From: WVWW01 sp041568335
Lineage (GTDB): Bacteria; Acidobacteriota; Polarisedimenticolia; Polarisedimenticolales; Polarisedimenticolaceae
Direction of reading: 5' to 3'
Assembly: GCA_041568335.1 (NCBI GenBank)
Contig: JBFFZZ010000139.1
Span: forward strand, 1-7,874
Length of the DNA: 7,874 bases
A program made the translations under genes and the position numbers. The notes below the pieces were generated by a model. The model did not search any database. It was not told the DNA's origin and saw only the letters and a list, made by a program, of their open reading frames with translations. How positions within the stretch are numbered: the stretch's first letter is position 1; every line of letters starts with the position of its first letter. Shown here piece by piece: positions 1 through 5,810 of this stretch.

Positions 1-1
1 G

Positions 2-409
2 GAAACAAAGGGCCAAGGACGCGCGATCGAGCGTGTGGAAAGCTTGCACGAAGCGATCGATCGGTCTTTCGATCGGCTCGAGCGACGGCGGCCGGAGGTG
101 GACGAGGAGGCGCTCGCCCTCATCGGCCGCCGGCTCGCGGCTCTGCTTCGGGCCTACATCGACGTGTACGATGCCGCCGGTGCGTGGCGCCGTTTCCGGC
201 TCAACCCGTTGCGCCAGCGGCCGTCCGAGTGGCTGGAAACCCTCCGCGAGTTACGCAACGATCCCAAGGGTGACGAGCGCTGGTGGACGAGGATGAACGA
301 CCTGGTCCATCGCATGCGGGCGCACTTCGGCGAGGTCGAGTCCGAGATCCTCGAAGCGGCCTTCAGACCGAACCCTTGTAACGATTCAAACGGGCGTACA
401 GCGTCTTGA
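2..409 (+). CDS. Hypothetical helical protein, 5' end missing
   Basis: The reading frame is open from the left edge of the window, so this is probably the 3' part of a longer gene. A GTG at 35 is a possible start, but it has no well-spaced Shine-Dalgarno, so I favour a start outside the window. The visible product is charged and rich in Arg, Glu and Leu, with predicted helices and no signal peptide or membrane segment. The stretch RMRAHFGEVESEIL (codons near 316-357) faintly recalls the HxxxE helix of hemerythrin HHE-like proteins. The other metal-binding histidines are not evident, so I do not assign that family. Codons have high GC3 up to about position 362, then change abruptly in the last 15 codons, where the frame runs antisense into the regulator gene (47 bp convergent overlap). 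The natural stop may therefore have been lost. Coding status is likely; function is unknown. Confidence 0.6.
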   Translation, partial: ETKGQGRAIERVESLHEAIDRSFDRLERRRPEVDEEALALIGRRLAALLRAYIDVYDAAGAWRRFRLNPLRQRPSEWLETLRELRNDPKGDERWWTRMNDLVHRMRAHFGEVESEILEAAFRPNPCNDSNGRTAS

Positions 410-1703
410 GGCTGATTCCCAAGATCTGCGCGGCGGTCTTCTTGTTGCCGGTCGATTCGAGTGTGGCCTCGATCAACTTTCGTTCGGCTTCGGCGATCGA
501 GTCGCCGACCCGTATCCCGAGCGCCGTTTCCGGCGTTCCCGCCGACCGAATTTGAGGGGTCGACAGATCGCCCTGCTCGACCTCGTCGTCGGCGAGAATG
601 TAAGCGCGGTCGATGGCGTTCTTCAACTCGCGCACGTTACCGGGCCAGTCGCGTGAAGCCAGCTCGGCCAGTACCTCCTCGGACAAGCGTTTGCGCGTCC
701 CGTGAGCGTTGTTCAGCTCGCGCAGGAAGTGCTTGGCCAGCAACACGATGTCGCTACCACGCTCGGCCAGCGGCGGCAATCGCAACGGGAACACAAGTAA
801 CCGGTACATCAGATCCTCGCGCAGGACCTCGTCCTTCGCGGCCTGTTCCGGATCGCGGTTGGTTGCCGCCAGGATGCGCGCCTCCGCTCGCAGGAGACGT
901 TCTCCGCCCACCCGGCGGTACTCGCCGGTTTCCAGCACGCGCAACAGCTTGACCTGCAACCCGACCGGCATTTCGGTGATCTCGTCGAGGAAGATCGTGC
1001 CGCCTCCGGCGCGCTCGAACAGGCCGCGATGAAGCCGGTCGGCTCCCGTGAACGCGCCCTTCTCGTGGCCGAACAGCTCGGATTCGACGAGGTTGGACTG
1101 GATCGCCCCGCAGTTGACCGTCAGGTACGGCTGGTCGGCGCGCTTGCTGAGGTCGTGGATCGTCGCGGCAACGAGTTCCTTGCCCGTGCCCGTATCCCCG
1201 ATGATGAAAACGGTACTGTCGGTGGGCGCCACCTTCGCGATCAGGTCGTAGACCTTTTGCATCGGTTCGGACTGGCCGACGATGCGGCCGAATCGGCCCA
1301 ACGAGCGCAACTGGTCGCGCAGCTTGCGAACCTCGTCGTACAGGGCGGCGGTCCGGCGCGCCTTGGAGAGGAACTCGCGAAGTTGCGTGGGTTGCACCGG
1401 TTTGGTCATCAAGTCGATGACGCCGCTCCGGAACGCCTTTACGGCGATGTCGACGGTCGCCTTGCCGCTGATGACGACCACGTCCACGCGCGGCAGCTCG
1501 TCGAGCAACGGCAGCAAGTCGAGACCGCTGCCGTCCGGGAGCTCGAGGTCGATCAGCGCGAGGTCGAGCGGCCTTTGCTCCACGATCTCGCGCGCCTGCG
1601 CGACGGTCGCCGCGGTGTACGGCTCGAACCCGCACTGGGCGACAATCTCCGACACCGCCTCGCGGATGGCGTCGTCGTCGTCGAGAACCAGGGCGTAAGC
1701 CAT
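363..1703 (-). CDS. NtrC-family sigma-54-dependent response regulator
   Basis: This 446-residue protein has the complete three-domain layout of an NtrC/AtoC-type activator. Residues 1-115 form a receiver domain with the acidic cluster D8-D11, phosphoacceptor D52 (in LIDLELPDGSG), S79 and K101. Residues about 141-370 form the AAA+ sigma-54 activation domain. It has Walker A GDTGTGKE (169-176), the sigma-54-contacting loop GAFTGA (216-221) and Walker B GGTIFLDEI (234-242). The C-terminus carries a Fis-type helix-turn-helix (TAAQILGISLKTLYARLNRY). Phosphorylation at D52 by the adjacent kinase should allow ATP-driven open-complex formation at sigma-54 promoters. I chose the ATG at 1703, not the longer frame to 1844, because the receiver domain begins there and a GGAGGG Shine-Dalgarno (1710-1715) lies 6 nt upstream. 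The kinase gene ends 13 bp upstream. All key catalytic motifs look intact. Targets are unknown. Confidence 0.95.
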   Translation of the reverse strand: MAYALVLDDDDAIREAVSEIVAQCGFEPYTAATVAQAREIVEQRPLDLALIDLELPDGSGLDLLPLLDELPRVDVVVISGKATVDIAVKAFRSGVIDLMTKPVQPTQLREFLSKARRTAALYDEVRKLRDQLRSLGRFGRIVGQSEPMQKVYDLIAKVAPTDSTVFIIGDTGTGKELVAATIHDLSKRADQPYLTVNCGAIQSNLVESELFGHEKGAFTGADRLHRGLFERAGGGTIFLDEITEMPVGLQVKLLRVLETGEYRRVGGERLLRAEARILAATNRDPEQAAKDEVLREDLMYRLLVFPLRLPPLAERGSDIVLLAKHFLRELNNAHGTRKRLSEEVLAELASRDWPGNVRELKNAIDRAYILADDEVEQGDLSTPQIRSAGTPETALGIRVGDSIAEAERKLIEATLESTGNKKTAAQILGISLKTLYARLNRYKGSV

Positions 1704-1716
1704 TCGCGACCCTCCG

Positions 1717-2736
1717 TCAACCCGCGAGCGGCAAACGCAACCGCGCGGTGGTTCCGCGAGGCTCCCGGCGCAGCAGTTCCAGGTCTCCGCCGTGGCCCCG
1801 GCCGATCGAGCGGGCGACACCGAGACCGATTCCCGTTCCCGCACTCTTGGTCGTGAAATGCGTCTCGAACACGCGTCCTTCCAGTTCCTCGGGGATCCCC
1901 GGTCCGTCGTCTCGCACCTCCAGGCGGACCTCGCCGTTCTGCACAGAGACGTCGAATTCGAGGCTCCCGTGGCGGCCCATCGCCTCGATCGCGTTGACCG
2001 CGAGGTTGAGCAGCGCCTGTTTGAGGCGGTCCCGGTTGCCCATCACGAGCACCGATTCGCGTGGCGCCGACGTACGCAAGCGGATGCTCTTGCGACGCGC
2101 GAGGGGTTCCATCAGCGTGGCGACCTCGCGCTGGATGCGGCGCACGTCGATGCGGCGCTCGCGCCGCGTGGCCGCGCCGGCCTGGGACAACAACGATTGG
2201 ATCGAGCGGCCAAGCCGCGAGATCTCGCCGTGAATCACGTCCAGGTACTTCTCGACGTCTTCCTGGAGGTCGTCCTCGAGCGGCTCCGCTCGAGTGCGCT
2301 CTCGCAGCAGGTCGATATTCAGCACGATCGCCTGCAAAGGGGACTTCAGGTCGTGGGCCATCGCGCGGTACAGCTCCTCGAGCCCGCGCATGCGGTTGGC
2401 CAGCAGCAGATCCTGGTCCGCGGCATCCAGCTCGTGCACGTCGTTGAGCACCAACAATGCGCCGTCACCTTCGCCTGAAATGCGCTCGACGACGAGGCCG
2501 TGCCGGTCCCCACGCGCCGGTAGCTCGAGGCGAACCCCGTCCTCTAGGGCGTCGACCACCTCCCGTACGGCGACCTGCAGGGCTTCGGGCGTCGTCGACC
2601 GTAAGTGGTGATGCGCGGTGGCATTGGCCAGTTGCACGACGCCGGCGGCATCGACGATCACGATCCCCGACGGGAAGCGTTCGGCGAGGATGCCGATCCA
2701 GTGGCGGGTCTCGAGGGCTGGGTCGTCTCGGTTCAA
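1717..2736 (-). CDS. Soluble PAS-type sensor histidine kinase
   Basis: This is a cytoplasmic two-component kinase of 339 residues, with no transmembrane segment or signal peptide. An N-terminal PAS-like segment (about 13-100, containing GIVIVDAAGVVQLAN) is followed by a HisKA domain with the H-box MAHDLKSPLQAI, where H128 is the expected phosphorylation site. The HATPase domain follows, with N-box LLNLAVNAIEAM (N244, N248), G1 box DDGPGI (275-280), the F-box region ETHFTTK and G2 box GTGIGLG (299-305). It should autophosphorylate and pass phosphate to the NtrC-type regulator encoded 13 bp downstream. A GTG at 2805 would add 23 residues, but those codons have poor GC3 and almost no room for a ribosome site. 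The TTG at 2736 has GGGAG 8 nt upstream (2745-2749) and sits where GC3 rises, so I prefer it. The signal is not predictable from the sequence; a cytosolic ligand or redox cue is likely because nothing spans the membrane. Confidence 0.92.
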   Translation of the reverse strand: MNRDDPALETRHWIGILAERFPSGIVIVDAAGVVQLANATAHHHLRSTTPEALQVAVREVVDALEDGVRLELPARGDRHGLVVERISGEGDGALLVLNDVHELDAADQDLLLANRMRGLEELYRAMAHDLKSPLQAIVLNIDLLRERTRAEPLEDDLQEDVEKYLDVIHGEISRLGRSIQSLLSQAGAATRRERRIDVRRIQREVATLMEPLARRKSIRLRTSAPRESVLVMGNRDRLKQALLNLAVNAIEAMGRHGSLEFDVSVQNGEVRLEVRDDGPGIPEELEGRVFETHFTTKSAGTGIGLGVARSIGRGHGGDLELLRREPRGTTARLRLPLAG

Positions 2737-2744
2737 TTCAAGTG

Positions 2745-2749
2745 CTCCC
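2745..2749 (-). promoter_or_regulatory. Shine-Dalgarno deciding the kinase start
   Basis: GGGAG on the minus strand lies 8 nt before the TTG at 2736. It argues for the shorter kinase product. The GTG at 2805 has only GGCGGA placed directly against it, which is too close to act as a normal ribosome binding site. Confidence 0.5.
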
Positions 2750-2812
2750 GAAAGCCCGTGCAAAGGGCCGCACGATACTACGGCGTTACGGCAACTCCCA
2801 GCCACTCCGCCG

Positions 2813-3316
2813 TTACTCGAGGGCCGTGATCGAGTCGATTTCCAGACGAAACGGTCCCTCTTTCCTGTCCGCGATCAAGAAACCGATCTGGCGGATCGCT
2901 CGCGGGTCGATCGGTGGGACGTTGCGCAAGATGCGCCCGCGAAACGTCGGCACGAAGTCACGATAAGAGGCTCTTACCGTCATCCATTCGTCGGCCTGCG
3001 TTTCGAAGTTCCACCGGTAGTCGACGCCGTCGAAGGCGTCCTCCGTCCGGATGCGCAACTGGTATTCCCGGCCGTCGCCGCGGACTCGCGCGGCGATCCG
3101 AGTCGTGCCCTCGGTTCGTACCGCCGCGGGTCGACTCCGCACCGACGCGAATCCACCGTTGTTTGCCAGCGAGATTTCGCCCTCGAAGATGGCCGTGTTG
3201 TCGTCGGTGAAGAAGATCCGGCTGCGGGACCTCCCGCCCATGACGCCGTCGTTCACGATCATCCAGCGACCGGGATCTTCATCGGCCTCGAACGTGAATA
3301 GCACCCTTTCGGTCAT
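2813..3316 (-). CDS. CIA30 (NDUFAF1-like) domain protein
   Basis: The 167-residue product is essentially one CIA30 domain, the fold named after the mitochondrial complex I assembly factor CIA30/NDUFAF1. Recognisable family motifs are WMIVNDGVMGGRS near the N-terminus, then FEGEISLANNGGFASVRSRP, YQLRIRTEDAFDGVDYRWNF, and the C-terminal IRQIGFLIADRKEGPFRLEID. Bacterial members are mostly uncharacterised; the fold resembles carbohydrate-binding beta-sandwiches. The ATG at 3316 has AGGAG (3323-3327) 6 nt upstream and sits right at the start of the domain. A GTG at 3445 in the same frame would add 43 residues with a signal-peptide-like core (AIAVAALLPLLASG) and would leave only 17 bp after the reductase gene. 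Its ribosome site is weak and its GC3 lower, so export remains undecided. The kinase gene follows 76 bp downstream (7 bp if the kinase starts at its GTG), which suggests co-transcription. The domain call is firm; the start and role are not. Confidence 0.85.
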   Translation of the reverse strand: MTERVLFTFEADEDPGRWMIVNDGVMGGRSRSRIFFTDDNTAIFEGEISLANNGGFASVRSRPAAVRTEGTTRIAARVRGDGREYQLRIRTEDAFDGVDYRWNFETQADEWMTVRASYRDFVPTFRGRILRNVPPIDPRAIRQIGFLIADRKEGPFRLEIDSITALE

Positions 3317-3462
3317 GCTCCGCTCCTGCACAGGCGAGTTCCTGAGATCGGCCGCCCGTGGGCTGCCATGGCCCGATGCGAGCAACGGCAGCAATGCAGC
3401 GACGGCAATCGCGCAGCCTGGTACGGGATGTCTCGTTGGAGCCACGGCGGTTCCCAATTCGC

Positions 3463-4416
3463 TCAGACAAGCGACCCCTCGTTTGCCTCTCGTTCGTGCG
3501 GCGAGGCGTAGTCGATCACCGGCCCTCGCGGGACCACGCCGGTGGGGTTGAGCTTGCGATGCGTCACGTAATAGTGGCGCTTGATGTGGTCCATGTCGAC
3601 TGTGTCGGCGACGCCCGGCGTCTGGTACAGGTCGCGCGTGTAGGCCCAGAGGTTTGCGTAGTCGACCAGTCGATGCTTGTTGCACTTGAAGTGGCCGACG
3701 TAGACCGGGTCGAAGCGGACGAGGGTCGTGAACAACCGCCAATCCGCCTCGGTCTGTGTGTCGCCCAATAGGAAGCGCCGCTTCCCAAGCCTGGCCTCCA
3801 GCCGGTCCAGAGCCGCGAAGAGCTTGTCGTACGCCTCGTCGTAGGCCTCCTGCGAGGTCGCAAAACCGCAGCGGTAGACTCCGTTGTTGACGTTGTCGTA
3901 AACGTCGGCATTGACCGACTCGATTTCCTCTCGGAGCGCCTCGGGATAAAAGTCGGCGCTGCCTGCGGCCCACTCGTTGAATTCCGAGTTGAGCATGCGG
4001 ATGATCTCCGACGACTCGTTGTTCACGATCTGCCCGGTTTGCTTGTCCCACAGCACCGGCACGGTGACCCGGCCGTCGAAGCCGGGATCGGTTGCGCGGT
4101 ACGCCTCGGCAAGAAAGTGGAAGCCGTTCAGCGGATCCGGCCCGCCGACCGCGTCGCTGAAGGCCCAGCCGCGCTCGTCACGGATCGGATCCGCGACCGT
4201 CATACCGATGACGCCTTCCAGTCCTTTGAGCTTGCGGAAGATGATCGTCCGATGCGCCCAGGGACAGGCGTAGGAGACGTAGAGATGGTAGCGACCCGGT
4301 TGCGCGCGGTATTCCGACGACCCGTCGGCGGTGATCCAATCCCGAAACGCGCTCCGTTGCCGGATGAACTCGCCTCTCCGGCCGGTCTCCTTCGGAAACT
4401 CTGCAGATGCTCTCAT
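3463..4416 (-). CDS. yqjG: Glutathionyl-hydroquinone reductase (Xi-class GST)
   Basis: This 317-residue protein matches the YqjG/PcpF/Ecm4 family of Xi-class glutathione S-transferases in length and motifs. These enzymes use glutathione to reduce glutathionyl-(hydro)quinones back to hydroquinones, a cytoplasmic quinone-repair or detoxification step. The N-terminal thioredoxin-fold half carries the family signature YACPWAHR, with C51 as the expected catalytic cysteine. It also has VPVLWDK (119-125) and NNESSEI (132-138), the usual glutathione-binding segment. The C-terminal helical half contains ADWRLFTTLVRFDPVYVGHFKC and ends with the family-typical YYVTHRKLNPTGVVPRGP. I chose the ATG at 4416 over one at 4479 because a GGGAG-type Shine-Dalgarno lies about 9 nt upstream and the extra residues look noncoding. 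The gene sits 139 bp downstream of the YdeI-family gene and upstream of the CIA30 gene. No key residue is missing. Confidence 0.95.
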   Translation of the reverse strand: MRASAEFPKETGRRGEFIRQRSAFRDWITADGSSEYRAQPGRYHLYVSYACPWAHRTIIFRKLKGLEGVIGMTVADPIRDERGWAFSDAVGGPDPLNGFHFLAEAYRATDPGFDGRVTVPVLWDKQTGQIVNNESSEIIRMLNSEFNEWAAGSADFYPEALREEIESVNADVYDNVNNGVYRCGFATSQEAYDEAYDKLFAALDRLEARLGKRRFLLGDTQTEADWRLFTTLVRFDPVYVGHFKCNKHRLVDYANLWAYTRDLYQTPGVADTVDMDHIKRHYYVTHRKLNPTGVVPRGPVIDYASPHEREANEGSLV

Positions 4417-4452
4417 TCGGTAAGTCTCCCTCGTCGGTTCGCCTTCCTGGAG

Positions 4453-4467
4453 TCCTCCGGTGGAGGA
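4453..4467 (-). other. Small hairpin in the reductase leader
   Basis: Perfect 6-bp arms (TCCTCC / GGAGGA) enclose a 3-nt loop in the 139-bp gap between the YdeI-family and reductase genes. In minus-strand RNA it lies roughly 35-50 nt upstream of the reductase ATG. It has no U-tract, so it is not an intrinsic terminator. It might shape the leader or stabilise a processed transcript. The gap also holds an A+T-richer stretch (about 4515-4560), but I could not pick a convincing promoter from it. Confidence 0.3.
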
Positions 4468-4555
4468 TGTCGGCGCCACCTGATCTGGGAGTTTCGCAGG
4501 GAGGGAGCGGCCGGATTCAGGAAAACAGGAATTCGCCAGATATGTGCTAAAGACC

Positions 4556-5116
4556 CTAAACCTCGCCCCGCTCGCAGCCCTCGATCAGCTTTCGCATGCG
4601 CCGGTCACGCGTCGCTTCCTGCTTGGCGCTGGTGACCCAGTGGGTGACCTTCTTTTTCCAGGAGGGTGCTTGCGCCCGAAAGAACTTCCAGGCCTCGGGA
4701 TGGGAACGAAACTCCCGCTTCATCGCCGTGGTGAAGTCCTTGGTGTTTTCCTCGTAGGCGTAGCCGGAGCGGCGGCCGACGACCCGCCTCCCGTAGGCCT
4801 CCAGCCCGGCCGGGGTCATCAGGCCCTCCCGCTTGAGCTTCCCGATCTTCTTGAGGTTGACGTCGCTCCATTTGCTGCCGGGCCTGCGCGGGGTGAAGCG
4901 AATGCAGTAGCGCTCGTCGTCGATGCGACGTCGTACGCCGTCGATCCAGCCGAAGCAGAGAGCTTGATCCACCGACTCGGACCAGGTCATCGACGGCTTT
5001 CCGGTCCCCACCTTGTAGTAACCGACCAGCAGCTCGTCCTTCGAGTCGTGGTGTTTCTCGAGCCAGTTGCGGAAAGCTTCCTGCGACTTGAAATAACGGG
5101 GCTTCTTGATTGCCAT
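4556..5116 (-). CDS. YdeI/OmpD-associated family protein
   Basis: The 186-residue product matches the YdeI/OmdA-type family. Conserved blocks seen here are MTWSESVDQALCFGWIDG (about 40-60), the following RRRIDDERYCIRFTPRRPGSKWS, and GLMTPAGLEAYGRR. The C-terminal half is basic and helical, with FRAQAPSWKKKVTHWVTSAKQEATRDRR. Proteins of this family are soluble and have been linked loosely to bacteriocin or peptide resistance and to outer-membrane porin phenotypes, but no reaction is established. There is no signal peptide. The ATG at 5116 starts MAIKKPRYFKS, a family-typical N-terminus, with GGCGGG about 4 nt upstream. In-frame ATGs at 5137 and 5152 would add residues that run into the repeat-like element and look noncoding. 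The gene heads the leftward gene group and is divergent from the secretin-like gene. Confidence 0.9.
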   Translation of the reverse strand: MAIKKPRYFKSQEAFRNWLEKHHDSKDELLVGYYKVGTGKPSMTWSESVDQALCFGWIDGVRRRIDDERYCIRFTPRRPGSKWSDVNLKKIGKLKREGLMTPAGLEAYGRRVVGRRSGYAYEENTKDFTTAMKREFRSHPEAWKFFRAQAPSWKKKVTHWVTSAKQEATRDRRMRKLIEGCERGEV

Positions 5117-5137
5117 GATCCCGCCAGCATAGTCCAT

Positions 5138-5170
5138 GGAGTCAGGACGCAAGATTCAGGACCTGACCCC
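5138..5170. repeat. REP-like palindromic intergenic element
   Basis: A 33-bp element lies between the two divergent genes. Outer arms GGAGTCAGG (5138-5146) and CCTGACCCC (5162-5170) pair at 8 of 9 positions. Inside, TCAGGAC occurs twice as a direct repeat (5142-5148 and 5156-5162). The right copy also forms a compact palindrome TCAGGACCTGA (5156-5166). This mix of nested inverted and direct repeats resembles dispersed REP-type or REP-associated (Y1 transposase) sequences containing GGTCAGGTCCTGA-like cores. Only one copy is in the window, so dispersal cannot be shown. An operator for a dimeric regulator is the main alternative. Confidence 0.45.
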
Positions 5171-5246
5171 ACTAGACGGACGGGCGCACGTCTCCGTATC
5201 GAAAGGCACTCGGTCCGAACCGTCCGGTCCCCACTCGGAGGTGAAA

Positions 5247-5810
5247 ATGCACGCAAAGAAAGTCTGTCCGGTCCTTGTTGCGGCCGCCGTCCTGGCGTTG
5301 CCGGTTCTCGCCGGCGAGGTCCCCGATCCCGACACCAACGTGCTGGTCACGTTCGCCGTCGGCAACATGGAGAACGGCAAGGAGGTCGTCCTCAAGACGT
5401 ACGAGATGTTGGCCACGGCCAATGGTGAACCGGTCGAGATGTCGACCGGTGCGCGGATCCCGATCCCGACGACCAGCTTCAAGGTCTCGGAGGCCACGGG
5501 CAAGGTCGCGTCGCCCATAACCTCGTACACCTACCAGCAGATCGGGTTCACGGCGCGGATCACCGCCAAGTTCACCGAGGACGGTAAGATCCGAATCGGC
5601 GGCCGGTTGGAAGACAGCTCGTTGGCCGGCACGCCCGCCGCGGACGGCCGGCCGTTCATCCAGTCGATGCAGCAGAACATCTCGGCGACGCTGATCGACG
5701 GGAAGCCGCTGCGGCTCAACCGCGTCGACGAGAGCGACACGCGCTCGTTCTTCATCCAGATCCAGGCCGAAAGGCTGGACGACGCCGGGCGGAAGGTCGC
5801 CACGAGGTAA
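5247..5810 (+). CDS. Exported secretin-like domain protein
   Basis: This 187-residue protein begins with a clear Sec signal peptide: K4-K5, a hydrophobic core to about residue 21, and likely cleavage after VLA at 22. The mature part resembles the C-terminal homology domain of secretins (GspD/PilQ). It has an ARIPIPTTSF segment (69-78), YTYQQIGFTARI (94-105), TEDGKIRI (110-117), a strand-rich region, ATLIDGKPLRL (147-157), and a final strand FFIQIQAERL. It is far too short for a channel-forming secretin and lacks the N-domains, so it may be a periplasmic relative with a different role. I recall similar small proteins in Acidobacteriota, but the match is by eye. The start is secure: ATG at 5247 has GGAGGTG a few bases upstream. 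An upstream in-frame ATG at 5136 overlaps the repeat element and is not supported. Its stop abuts the stop of the convergent peptidase gene. Confidence 0.8.
   Translation: MHAKKVCPVLVAAAVLALPVLAGEVPDPDTNVLVTFAVGNMENGKEVVLKTYEMLATANGEPVEMSTGARIPIPTTSFKVSEATGKVASPITSYTYQQIGFTARITAKFTEDGKIRIGGRLEDSSLAGTPAADGRPFIQSMQQNISATLIDGKPLRLNRVDESDTRSFFIQIQAERLDDAGRKVATR

Noticed and set aside
1..409. Hemerythrin assignment for the left-edge protein
   Set aside because: Only one HxxxE-like helix is suggestive; the other iron-binding histidines are not visible, so the family name would be a guess.
754..1635. Long Arg/Ala-rich minus-strand frame inside the response regulator
   Set aside because: It is a shifted frame of the regulator gene, with low-complexity composition typical of GC-rich shadow frames and no recognisable domain.
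1704..1844. N-terminal extension of the response regulator
   Set aside because: It overlaps the kinase C-terminus out of frame, while the ATG at 1703 has a strong ribosome site and begins the receiver domain.
1029..1856. 275-codon plus-strand frame opposite the regulator and kinase
   Set aside because: It is antisense to two well-supported genes with intact motifs, and crosses their junction; no domain or ribosome site supports it.
3446..4051. Upstream extension of the CIA30 frame across the reductase gene
   Set aside because: It is out of frame with the strongly supported reductase and has shadow-type composition; only the part from 3445 deserves mention as an alternative start.
4417..4479. 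21-residue N-terminal extension of the reductase
   Set aside because: The ATG at 4416 has a suitable Shine-Dalgarno and gives the family's usual length; the extension spans the leader hairpin.
5117..5180. Promoter for the YdeI-family gene (TATGCT on the minus strand)
   Set aside because: No hexamer resembling a -35 lies at 16-18 bp; the candidate is no better than chance.
4544..5428. 294-codon plus-strand frame opposite the YdeI-family gene
   Set aside because: It is antisense to a clear family member and runs in the wrong frame into the secretin-like gene.
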